DNA from: Streptomyces pristinaespiralis
GTDB taxonomy: Bacteria; Actinomycetota; Actinomycetes; Streptomycetales; Streptomycetaceae
DNA length: 64,000 bases
Reading direction: 5' to 3'
NCBI RefSeq assembly: GCF_001278075.1
Contig: NZ_CP011340.1
Span: forward strand, 7,995,501-8,059,500
The notes under the pieces are model-generated. The model saw only the letters and a list, made by a program, of their open reading frames with translations. It was not told the DNA's origin and made no database searches. Each line of letters opens with the position of its first letter. Positions within the stretch are counted from its first letter, which is position 1. A program made the translations under genes and the position numbers. Shown here one piece after another: positions 41,933-51,871 of the stretch.

Positions 41933-43582
41933 TCAGGAACCGGCCCCGGCGGGGCCGTCCCCGTCCGCCGCCGCCTCGGCGGCGACCGCCCGCGCCCAGC
42001 GGTAGTCCGCCTTGCCGCTCGGCGAGCGCTGGATCTCGGGGGCTATCACCAGCCGCCTGGGGATCTTGTAGCCGGCCAGCCGGGTACGGCAGTGGGACTG
42101 GATGGCGGCCAGTGTCGGTGCGGCGACGCCCTCGCGGAGCTGGACCACGGCCGTCACGCGGTTGCCCCACCGGTGGTCCGGGACGCCGGCGACCAGCGCG
42201 TCGTACACGTCCGGATGGGACTTGAGAGCCTGCTCGACCTCCTCGGGGTACACCTTCTCCCCACCCGTGTTGATGCACTGGGAGCCCCGGCCGAGGACCG
42301 TGACGATGCCCTCGTCGTCCACGGTCGCCATGTCGCCGAGGAGCACCCACCGTTCGCCGCCGCGCCGGAAGAAGGTCTCCTTGGACTTCGCCGGATCCTT
42401 GTAGTAGCCGAGCGGTACGTGTCCGCGCTGGGCGACCCGCCCCGTCCCGCCCGGCGGCACCGGCTCGTAGGTGACCGGATCGACCACCGCCGTACGGGCG
42501 TTGACGCGCAGCCGGAAGCCGGTCGCCGGACCCGAGTCGTCCGTCGCGGTGCCGTTGAAGCCGGACTCGGAGGAGCCGAAGTTGTTCAGCAGCAGGACGC
42601 CGGGGGCCAGCGCGGTGAACTGCTCGCGCACGGTGTCCGACATGATCGCCCCGGAGCTGGAGACGCTGAACACGGACGACAGGTCGCACCCCTTCAGCGG
42701 CCCGTTCAGCGCGTCGATCAGTGGCCGCAGCATCGCGTCGCCGACCAGCGACACGCTGGTGACCCGCTCCCGCTCGATGGTGCGCAGCACCTCGTGCGGC
42801 ACGAACTTGCGGTGGATGACGATCCGCTGCCCGAAATTGAAGCCGATGAAGGCGGTGAGCGTCGACGTGCCGTGCATCAGTGGGGGAGTGGGGAAGAAGG
42901 TGATCCCGTCGCCGCCGGCGGCCACCCGCTCGGCCAGTTCCTCCGGCCTGGACACGGGCTCGCCGGTCGGGGCCCCGCCGCCGAGTCCGGCGAAGAACAG
43001 ATCCTCCTGACGCCACATCACGCCCTTGGGCATGCCCGTCGTCCCGCCGGTGTAGATGATGAACAGGTCGTCGGCGGATCGCCGGGCGAAGCCCCGCAGC
43101 GGGGATGCGGCGGCTTCGGCATCGGTGAACGCCACGGCGTCGAGGGGCGGCGCTCCGTCCGGTGGCACGCCGACGCGCACGAGGTGCCGCAGTTTCTCGG
43201 TGCGGGGCAGGGCGGCGGCCACCCGTTCGGTGAACTCCGCGTCGAAGACGAGCGCGGCGAGGTCGGCATCACGGTAGAGATGGACCAACTCGTCGGCCAC
43301 GTATCGGTAGTTGACGTTCACGGGCACGATCCGGGCCTTGAGGCAGCCCAGTACGGTCTGGAGGTACTCGACCCCGTTGTAGAGATGCATGCCCAGGTGC
43401 TCGCCCGGGGCGACGCCCGCCTCGAGCAGATGGTGGGCGACACGGTTGGCCGCCGCGTCGAGTTCCGCGTAGGTGAGCCGGCGCTCCTCGCCGGTGCCTG
43501 GGTGATCGACGTACACGAGTGCCTCGCGGTCGGGCACGGCGTCGACCACCGATTCGAACAGGTCGGCAAGGTTGTACTCCAC
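41933..43582 (-). CDS. FadD19-like acyl-CoA ligase
   Basis: 549 residues. IIYTGGTTGMPKGVMWRQED is typical of the FadD19/FadD17 group that activates steroid side chains or other bulky acyl groups, rather than the usual TSGTTGxPKG. Further motifs: FFPTPPLMHGTSTLTAF, LLNNFGSSESGFNG, VLGRGSQCINTGGEKVYPEE and a late Lys in PSGKADYRW. GTG start with AGGAGGAGCG. Divergent from the crotonase operon, with the TetR-type operator in between. Substrate is inferred from family and context only. Confidence 0.88.
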   Translation of the reverse strand: MEYNLADLFESVVDAVPDREALVYVDHPGTGEERRLTYAELDAAANRVAHHLLEAGVAPGEHLGMHLYNGVEYLQTVLGCLKARIVPVNVNYRYVADELVHLYRDADLAALVFDAEFTERVAAALPRTEKLRHLVRVGVPPDGAPPLDAVAFTDAEAAASPLRGFARRSADDLFIIYTGGTTGMPKGVMWRQEDLFFAGLGGGAPTGEPVSRPEELAERVAAGGDGITFFPTPPLMHGTSTLTAFIGFNFGQRIVIHRKFVPHEVLRTIERERVTSVSLVGDAMLRPLIDALNGPLKGCDLSSVFSVSSSGAIMSDTVREQFTALAPGVLLLNNFGSSESGFNGTATDDSGPATGFRLRVNARTAVVDPVTYEPVPPGGTGRVAQRGHVPLGYYKDPAKSKETFFRRGGERWVLLGDMATVDDEGIVTVLGRGSQCINTGGEKVYPEEVEQALKSHPDVYDALVAGVPDHRWGNRVTAVVQLREGVAAPTLAAIQSHCRTRLAGYKIPRRLVIAPEIQRSPSGKADYRWARAVAAEAAADGDGPAGAGS

Positions 43583-43691
43583 CGCTCCTCCTGACCCCGG
43601 CGGGACATCGCGACGTGAACCCGGTGCGCTGCGGCTCGGCCGTCATTAGAGCGCCGGTCCGCACAACTGGGAAGGGGCATCGGCAAGGAAA

Positions 43692-43708
43692 TCTGACTGA
43701 CTGTCAGA
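43692..43708. promoter_or_regulatory. TetR-type operator in the FadD/crotonase divergent region
   Basis: TCTGAC-TGACT-GTCAGA, a perfect 6-5-6 palindrome framed by GGAAA and AAAAC. Nearly the same site precedes the 19-kb operon. It is placed to control both divergent transcripts. Confidence 0.75.
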
Positions 43709-43807
43709 AAACTATTGAACTGGCAGCCCACCTACTGCAACCTGTTCCAGATCCGCAGACGGGTCCGGTGACCGGTCCCGTGACGGATCCGCGACGGGAG
43801 GTTGCGC

Positions 43808-44629
43808 ATGGCACGGCACAGCGGCGGCACGGGCACCGAACACCTCACCGTGGAACGCGAGGGCGCCACGCTGATCCTCACCCTGAACAGGCCGGAGGCG
43901 AAGAACGCCCTCTCGCTCGCGATGCTGGTCGGCCTGTACGACGCTTGGCTCGCGGCAGACGCCGACGACACCGTCCGCTCCGTGGTGATCACCGGATCCG
44001 GCGGCTCCTTCTGCGCCGGCATGGACCTCAAAGCACTCGCGGCAGGCGGCGGCATGGCGGGCGAGCACTACCGCGACCGGATGAAGGCCGACCCCGACCT
44101 GCACTGGAAGGCCATGCTCCGCCATCACCGGCCGAGGAAGCCGGTCGTCGCCGCCGTCGAGGGGTACTGCGTCGCCGGCGGCACCGAGATCCTCCAGGGC
44201 ACCGACATCAGGGTCGCGGGACGGGGCGCCACCTTCGGGCTCTTCGAGGTCCGGCGTGGCCTCTTCCCGATCGGCGGCTCGACCGTCCGGCTGCCGCGGC
44301 AGATCCCACGCACCCACGCCCTGGAGATGCTGCTCACCGGCCGCCCCTACACCGCCGACGAGGCCGAACGCATCGGCCTCGTCGGCCGCGTCGTCCCCGA
44401 CGGTGCCGCCCTCGACACCGCGCTCGGCATCGCCGAACGGATCAACGCCTGCGGCCCGCTCGCCGTGGAGGCGGTCAAGGCGGCCGTGTACGAGACGGCC
44501 GAGATGACGGAGGCCGAAGGGCTCGCCGCCGAACTGGAGCGCGGGCGGCCGATCTTCGAGACGGCCGACGCCAAGGAAGGCGCCCTCGCCTTCGCCGAGA
44601 AGCGCGACCCCGTCTACCGGCGCGCCTGA
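43808..44629 (+). CDS. enoyl-CoA hydratase/isomerase (crotonase family)
   Basis: 273 residues. ILTLNRPEAKNALSLAML opens the fold; the oxyanion hole is GSFCAGMDLKAL and the second loop VEGYCVAGGTEILQGTDIRV. The hydratase Glu usually found after GGG is here within AGGTE, and GLFEVRRGLFPIGGST is well kept, so water addition to enoyl-CoA is plausible. ATG 43808 behind GGGAGG is preferred to an upstream TTG. First gene of a four-gene operon whose members overlap or nearly touch. Confidence 0.9.
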   Translation: MARHSGGTGTEHLTVEREGATLILTLNRPEAKNALSLAMLVGLYDAWLAADADDTVRSVVITGSGGSFCAGMDLKALAAGGGMAGEHYRDRMKADPDLHWKAMLRHHRPRKPVVAAVEGYCVAGGTEILQGTDIRVAGRGATFGLFEVRRGLFPIGGSTVRLPRQIPRTHALEMLLTGRPYTADEAERIGLVGRVVPDGAALDTALGIAERINACGPLAVEAVKAAVYETAEMTEAEGLAAELERGRPIFETADAKEGALAFAEKRDPVYRRA

Positions 44630-44641
44630 GAGGAGAGCCCC

Positions 44642-45586
44642 GTGCCCCCCGTGCTGCGTGCTCCGTTCGTCGTCGAGTTCCCCTTCACCCGGTCCCTCGG
44701 CCCCGTCCAGAGCGCCTTCCTGACCGGCCTGCGCGAACGAACGGTGCTCGGCGTACGCACCGTCGACGGCCGGGTCCTCGTACCGCCCGTCGAGTACGAC
44801 CCCGTCACCGCCGAGGAGATCCGCGACCTTGTCGAGGTCGGCGCGACCGGCACGGTCACCACCTGGGCCTGGAACGAACACCCGCGGCCCCGTCAGCCCC
44901 TCGCCACCCCCTTCGCCTGGGTGCTCGTCCGCCTCGACGGCGCGGACACCTCCCTGCTGCACGTCCTCGACGCCCTGGGCCCCGACGCCGTGCGCACCGG
45001 GATGCGCGTACGCGTCCGATGGGCCGCAGAACGCACCGGAGCGATCACCGACATCGCCTGCTTCGAACCGTACGAAGGAGAGCCCGCAGGCCCGCCCCGC
45101 GCCCACAGCGGCAGCTTCCCCGAACCCGTCACCGGCATCGTCGCCCCGGCCAGGCTCGACTACACCTTCACGCCCGGCCGCGCCCAGAGCCGCCACCTCG
45201 CCGCGCTCGACGGGCGCAGAACCGTCGGCGAACGCTGCCCGTCCTGCCGGAAGGTCTACGTCCCGCCCCGCGGCGCCTGCCCCACCTGCGGAGTCGCCAC
45301 CGAGGAACAGGTCGAGGTCGGTCCCCGCGGCACGGTCACCACCTTCTGCATCGTCAACATCAAGGCGAAGGGCCTGGACATCGAGGTGCCCTACGTCTAC
45401 GCCCACATCGCCCTCGACGGCGCCGGCCTCGCCCTGCACGGACGCATCGGCGGCATCCCCTACGACGAGGTGCGGATGGGACTGCGCGTCGAACCCGTGT
45501 GGCGGGAGGGCTCCCGCCACCCCGACCACTACCGGCCGTCCGGCGAACCGGACGCCGACTACGACACCTACAAGGAGCTGCTGTGA
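44642..45586 (+). CDS. DUF35 / OB-fold acyl-CoA-associated protein with zinc ribbon
   Basis: 314 residues built from two DUF35 units. The first (about 1-150) has the OB-fold part ATGTVTTWAWNEHP and VRLDGADTSLLHVL but no cysteines in place; the second (about 180-314) has the zinc ribbon CPSCRKVYVPPRGACPTCG followed by OB strands GTVTTFCIVN and AHIALDGAGLALHGRIG. DUF35 proteins partner SCP-x-type thiolases and steroid aldolases and help bind acyl-CoA. Starts 12 nt after the crotonase and its stop overlaps the next start, so assembly with the thiolases encoded next is likely. Confidence 0.88.
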   Translation: MPPVLRAPFVVEFPFTRSLGPVQSAFLTGLRERTVLGVRTVDGRVLVPPVEYDPVTAEEIRDLVEVGATGTVTTWAWNEHPRPRQPLATPFAWVLVRLDGADTSLLHVLDALGPDAVRTGMRVRVRWAAERTGAITDIACFEPYEGEPAGPPRAHSGSFPEPVTGIVAPARLDYTFTPGRAQSRHLAALDGRRTVGERCPSCRKVYVPPRGACPTCGVATEEQVEVGPRGTVTTFCIVNIKAKGLDIEVPYVYAHIALDGAGLALHGRIGGIPYDEVRMGLRVEPVWREGSRHPDHYRPSGEPDADYDTYKELL

Positions 45587-46680
45587 CCAGCCCCGCCGGC
45601 CGCGGTACGACGAGCCGTGCCCGGCACGGCAGGGACATCGCCGTCGTCGCCTTCGCCCAGACCCGCCACAGGCGCCGCACCGACGAGACGTCCGAGGTGG
45701 AGATGCTGATGCCGGTCCTCCACGAGGTCCTCTCGAGGACCGGGCTGCGCACCGGGGACATCGGCTTCACCTGCTCCGGATCCAGCGACTACCTCGCCGG
45801 ACGGGCGTTCTCGTTCACCATGGCGCTCGACGGCGTCGGCGCCTGGCCCCCGATCAGCGAGTCCCATGTCGAGACGGACGGCGCCTGGGCGCTGTACGAG
45901 GCGTGGGTGAAGCTGCTCACCGGCGAGTGCGACACGGCGCTGGTCTACGCGTACGGAAAGTCGTCGCCCGGCGAGCTCCGCGATGTGCTCACCCGTCAGC
46001 TCGATCCCTATTACACGGCCCCGCTCTGGCCCGACTCGGTGGCCCTCGCCGCCCTGCAGGCACAGGCGCTGATCGACGCCGGGGAGGCCGATGAGGCGGA
46101 ACTCGCCGCTGTCGCGGCCCGCAGCCGGCGGGACGCCGCCGACAACCCGCACGCTCAACTCCAGGGAGAGGTCCCGCGCCGCGACCACCTCGTCCGGCCG
46201 CTGAGGGTCTCCGACTGCCCGCCGGTCGGCGACGGCGCGGCCGCCGTCGTCCTGGCCGCCGGCGAACGGGCCCGCGACCTGTGCGAACGGCCCGCCTGGA
46301 TACGCGGCATGGATCACCGCATCGAGGCACACGGCCTCGGCGTGCGCGACCTCACCCGCTCACCCTCCACCCGGCTCGCCGCGGAACGCGCGGGCCTGTT
46401 CGAGAGGCCCGTCGACACAGCGGAACTGCACGCGCCCTTCACCTCCCAGGAGCTCGTACTGCGCCGAAGTCTCGACCTCGACGCCAGGGTGAGGGTCAAC
46501 CCGTCCGGCGGAGCGCTCGCCGCCAACCCCGTGATGACCGCCGGACTCATCAGGATCGGCGAGGCCGCCTCCCGCATCCACAGCGGCGACTCCGACCGGG
46601 CCCTCGCCCACGCCACCTCCGGCCCCTGCCTCCAGCACAACCTGGTCGCCGTCCTCGAAGGAGAAACCCATGCCGGCTGA
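45583..46680 (+). CDS. SCP-x/lipid-transfer-type thiolase
   Basis: 365 residues, thiolase fold of the lipid-transfer protein group: IAVVAFAQTRHRRRTDET, FTCSGSSDYLAGRAFSF, DCPPVGDGAAAVVLAAGE, ELHAPFTSQELVLRR and NPSGGALAANPVMTAGL. The position of the nucleophile Cys in classical thiolases appears here as CSGSSDYL; whether this Cys acts is uncertain. The His and Cys of the C-terminal loop are only partly kept. Start GTG overlaps the DUF35 stop. Together with the next gene it probably forms a heteromeric thiolase or aldolase with the DUF35 protein. Confidence 0.85.
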   Translation: MTSPAGRGTTSRARHGRDIAVVAFAQTRHRRRTDETSEVEMLMPVLHEVLSRTGLRTGDIGFTCSGSSDYLAGRAFSFTMALDGVGAWPPISESHVETDGAWALYEAWVKLLTGECDTALVYAYGKSSPGELRDVLTRQLDPYYTAPLWPDSVALAALQAQALIDAGEADEAELAAVAARSRRDAADNPHAQLQGEVPRRDHLVRPLRVSDCPPVGDGAAAVVLAAGERARDLCERPAWIRGMDHRIEAHGLGVRDLTRSPSTRLAAERAGLFERPVDTAELHAPFTSQELVLRRSLDLDARVRVNPSGGALAANPVMTAGLIRIGEAASRIHSGDSDRALAHATSGPCLQHNLVAVLEGETHAG

Positions 46681-47836
46681 ACCCGTGGCCGTCGTCGGTA
46701 TCGGCCAGACGAAACACGTCGCCGCCCGCCGGGACGTGTCCATCGCCGGACTCGTCCGGGAGGCGGCCCGCCGGGCCCTCGACGACGCCGGACTGACCTG
46801 GGCCGACATCGACGCCGTCGTCATCGGCAAGGCCCCGGACTTCTTCGAGGGCGTGATGATGCCGGAGCTGTACCTCGCCGACGCCCTCGGCGCGGTGGGC
46901 AAGCCGATGCTCCGGGTCCACACCGCGGGCTCCGTCGGCGGCTCCACCGCCCTCGTCGCCGCCAACCTGGTGGCCGCACGCGTGCACGCCACCGTGCTCA
47001 CGCTCGCGTTCGAGAAGCAGTCCGAGTCGAACGCGATGTGGGGCCTGTCGCTGCCCGTCCCGTTCCAGCAGCCGCTGCTCGCGGGCGCCGGCGGCTTCTT
47101 CGCCCCGCACGTACGCGCCTACATGCGCCGCACCGGCGCGCCCGGCACCGTCGGGTCCCTGGTCGCGTACAAGGACCGCCGCAACGCGCTCAAGAACCCC
47201 TACGCGCACCTCCACGAGCACGACATCACGCTGGCGAAGGTCCAGGCCTCGCCGATGCTGTGGGACCCGATCCGCTACTCGGAGACCTGCCCCTCCTCCG
47301 ACGGCGCGTGCGCGATGGTCCTCACCGGCCGGGCGGGCGCGGCCCGTTCACCCCACCCGCCCGCCTGGGTGCACGGCGGGGCGATGCGCAGCGAACCCAC
47401 CATGTTCGCGGGGAAGGACTTCGTGTCACCGCAGGCCGGCAAGGACTGCGCCGCGGACGTCTACCGGCAGGCCGGCGTGAGTGACCCGCGCCGCGAGATC
47501 GACGCCGTGGAGATGTATGTGCCGTTCTCCTGGTACGAGCCGATGTGGCTGGAGAACCTGGGCTTCGCCGCCGAGGGCGAGGGCTGGAAGCTCACCGAGT
47601 CGGGCGTGACCGAACTCGACGGGGAACTGCCGGTCAACCCCTCCGGCGGCGTCCTGTCGACCAATCCCATCGGTGCGTCCGGCATGATCCGCTTCGCCGA
47701 GGCCGCGCTCCAGGTGCGCGGACAGGCGGGCGAACACCAGGTCGACGGCGCGCGCAAGGCGCTCGGGCACGCGTACGGGGGCGGCGCGCAGTTCTTCGCC
47801 ATGTGGCTGGTCGGCGCAGAGCCGCCCGCCACCTGA
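46670..47836 (+). CDS. SCP-x/lipid-transfer-type thiolase
   Basis: 388 residues. AVVGIGQTKHVAARRDVSIA, then VHTAGSVGGSTALVAANLVA where the classical nucleophile Cys is replaced by Ala/Gly-Ser, later CPSSDGACAMVLTG, EMYVPFSWYEPMWLENLGF, NPSGGVLSTNPIGASG and HAYGGGAQF. The loss of the N-terminal Cys suggests that the active site may be shared with its partner or that it acts as an aldolase. ATG 46670 lies 11 bp inside the preceding gene. Last gene of the operon. Confidence 0.87.
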   Translation: MPAEPVAVVGIGQTKHVAARRDVSIAGLVREAARRALDDAGLTWADIDAVVIGKAPDFFEGVMMPELYLADALGAVGKPMLRVHTAGSVGGSTALVAANLVAARVHATVLTLAFEKQSESNAMWGLSLPVPFQQPLLAGAGGFFAPHVRAYMRRTGAPGTVGSLVAYKDRRNALKNPYAHLHEHDITLAKVQASPMLWDPIRYSETCPSSDGACAMVLTGRAGAARSPHPPAWVHGGAMRSEPTMFAGKDFVSPQAGKDCAADVYRQAGVSDPRREIDAVEMYVPFSWYEPMWLENLGFAAEGEGWKLTESGVTELDGELPVNPSGGVLSTNPIGASGMIRFAEAALQVRGQAGEHQVDGARKALGHAYGGGAQFFAMWLVGAEPPAT

Positions 47837-47937
47837 CGCGCGGCGGGACCCGGTCGGACCGTCACGTGCGGCACCCTGTCCGTGACGGGGCGTCGTCGCT
47901 AGGCTGGCCCCGGAGACGACGCGGGAGGAGCAGGGAC

Positions 47938-48186
47938 GTGGCCGAGAGCACCACCACTACCACCACGCACAAGTTTTCGGGGTGGGAGAAGCCGGACCTG
48001 GACCTGAGCAACGCGGACTGGCGATCTGGGACGCAGGGGACCGGGGACGTGCAGATCGCGTTCGTCGAAGGGTTCATCGCGATGCGTAACGGCGGCCGCC
48101 CGGAGAACCCGTCGCTGATCTTCACCCCGGCCGAGTGGCGTGCCTTCGTGCTGAACGCCAGGGACGGCGAGTTCGACCTCACCTGA
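47938..48186 (+). CDS. DUF397 protein
   Basis: 82 residues. TTTTTTHKFSGWEKPDLDLS is followed by the DUF397 pattern: NADWRSGTQG, VEGFIAMRNGGRPENPSLIF and TPAEWRAFVLNARDGEFDL. DUF397 proteins usually follow an XRE/DUF5753 regulator and can act as its antagonist, as in the WhiJ family; here no such regulator is adjacent. GTG 47938 with GGGAGGAG eight bases upstream. Small cytosolic protein in its own transcription unit. Confidence 0.8.
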   Translation: MAESTTTTTTHKFSGWEKPDLDLSNADWRSGTQGTGDVQIAFVEGFIAMRNGGRPENPSLIFTPAEWRAFVLNARDGEFDLT

Positions 48187-48265
48187 CGCGGACCACCGAC
48201 GCGGGTGCCGCACCCTCGACCGGTGAGCGGCGCCGTGCCGCCCGCTCCCGTCGGCGTAGGAGGGG

Positions 48266-48318
48266 GAAGGACGGCACGGCTCACGCGGGACGGTGAAGGA
48301 CGGCACGGCTCACGCGGG
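48266..48318. repeat. 24-bp direct repeat, two copies
   Basis: The 24-mer beginning GAAGGACGGCACGGCTCACG occurs at 48266-48289 and 48295-48318 without mismatch, 29 bp apart. The second copy reaches into the last codons of the leftward 125-aa gene. Confidence 0.8.
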
Positions 48319-48687
48319 CGTCTGTGTCACGTCACGGCCGAGACCCGTCGTGCCGTTGATCTTCTCGATGGCCTGCCGCGCGTGCTCACCCGGTGTACGG
48401 GCGGTGAGCGAGGAGACGGACGTGGGCGGCGGCAGATGCGGCGCACTCCCGGCCGGCGCGGACCCGGACGCGGATGCCGACGCCGGCTTGGCGTGGACGG
48501 CGGAGCGGGTGCGCAGCCGGTGCCCGGCCGCCTCGTCCAGGCTCACGGGCCGCTGCATCTGGGCGGCCAGCCGCCCCGCTTCCTGCCCGAGCGCGGCGAC
48601 GTCCTCCCAATGGAGGCGGACCACCAGCCGTAGCTCCGCCTCGCCGTCGGGAAGGGCTTGCAGGGGAGGAGTGGTGCGGTCGTTCAT
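48310..48687 (-). CDS. hypothetical protein (125 aa)
   Basis: Residues 15-60 look structured (ELRLVVRLHWEDVAALGQEA then GRLAAQMQRPVSLDEAAGHR) and the rest is Ala/Ser/Pro-rich and probably disordered. ATG 48687 with GAGGA eight bases upstream. Not a recognised family. Divergent from the 166-aa gene. The stop lies in a 24-bp repeat. Confidence 0.55.
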   Translation of the reverse strand: MNDRTTPPLQALPDGEAELRLVVRLHWEDVAALGQEAGRLAAQMQRPVSLDEAAGHRLRTRSAVHAKPASASASGSAPAGSAPHLPPPTSVSSLTARTPGEHARQAIEKINGTTGLGRDVTQTPA

Positions 48688-48853
48688 GGACTGATCCTCA
48701 CGTCGGTACGGAATCTCGCGGGACGCTGCTCCTCACAGGCATCGGCGCGCACAGGCACCGGTGCGCACAGGGATACGGGAGCGGCGGCCGGGGCGTTCAA
48801 CGCCCCCGCGCCCCGGCTCGGCCGGGTCGGTCCGTACCCGTACCATTGCGGGT

Positions 48854-49354
48854 ATGTCCTTCCTCCGCCGCCGCAGCGCCGCCACACCCGCGGGCCCGGA
48901 CTTCGATGTCCTGGCCATGGACCCGGGCGACTGGCCCGGAAATCTGGGCGCCGGCCTGCTGCCCGCGCCGGACGGAAGCTGCCAGGGGGTCTTCCTGCGC
49001 TACGACCTGTTCGGCGGCCGCGGACCCGCGATGATCATCGGCAACCTGCCCGAGGGATCGCCCGCCCGTGAGGTGGAGGAGGGCGAGATCCCCTTCGAGG
49101 TCGGCCAGCTCCTCATCGCTCTGGAGAACGACGAGCCGGTCCATGTCACCGGCGTCGAGGACACTCCGGTCATGCAGGGGGACAACCTGCTGATCGTGCG
49201 CCGGCTGAAGCTGTCGGAAAGCCGCATCTCCTGCGTCCAGTTCGACCGCAGCGACAATGTGCTCGTCACGATCGCCAGCTGGGACCGGCCCATCACCGAT
49301 GATCTCTACGCGCTGCTCAAGCCGCTGCCGGCGGAGCTCTTCCAGCAGGGCTGA
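48854..49354 (+). CDS. conserved hypothetical protein (166 aa)
   Basis: MSFLRRRSAATPAGPDFDVL opens a soluble alpha/beta protein with EVGQLLIALENDEPVHVTGV, QGDNLLIVRRLKLSESRISC and PITDDLYALLKPLPAELFQQ. I recognise it only as an actinobacterial conserved protein with no assigned role. ATG 48854 has no ribosome site; instead a TACCAT -10-like element sits at 48841-48846, seven bases before the ATG, which suggests a leaderless message. Confidence 0.7.
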   Translation: MSFLRRRSAATPAGPDFDVLAMDPGDWPGNLGAGLLPAPDGSCQGVFLRYDLFGGRGPAMIIGNLPEGSPAREVEEGEIPFEVGQLLIALENDEPVHVTGVEDTPVMQGDNLLIVRRLKLSESRISCVQFDRSDNVLVTIASWDRPITDDLYALLKPLPAELFQQG

Positions 49355-49389
49355 CCGCCCGCCCCGCTGACCGGCCCCTCTTCGACCTG

Positions 49390-49413
49390 CTGCCCGGGCT
49401 CCCGCCCGGGCAG
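49390..49413. terminator. hairpin between the 166-aa gene and geoA
   Basis: CTGCCCGGG / CCCGGGCAG, perfect 9 bp with a 6-nt loop, followed by TTT on the + strand. Placed to stop both convergent transcripts. Confidence 0.65.
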
Positions 49414-49454
49414 TTTCGTCGCGCGCGGGTCCTCCACGCCACGGCCGGTGAGCG

Positions 49455-51674
<2,220 letters not shown>

Positions 51675-51786
51675 TCAGAGCAGCCGCGCGCGAGGCGCGG
51701 ACGGTCATGACGGCCCAGGACTACCCCCTCGCCCGTACGGCCCACTCGCCCCGGGAAATAGTCACATGAGCGACATGGCGTGCGGG

Positions 51787-51871
51787 GTGGTGCCACCGGA
51801 CCCCACGACCGGTGGCGCCACCCCGTCAGGGCCCTTCGTCCGGGCCGGTCGCGGCCCGGACGAAGGGCCCT
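51787..51871 (-). terminator. double hairpin at the end of the amidase gene
   Basis: A perfect 19-bp stem with a 6-nt loop (arms 51828-51846 and 51853-51871) overlaps the amidase stop codon. A second stem of 14 bp with one mismatch (51787-51800 with 51810-51823) follows. Together they should isolate geoA from upstream transcription. Confidence 0.85.

Noticed and set aside
43519..46680. A 1053-codon open frame over the crotonase and DUF35 genes
   Set aside because: Only its last 365 codons encode a real protein (the thiolase from 45583). The rest is Arg/Pro-rich shadow of genes read in other frames.
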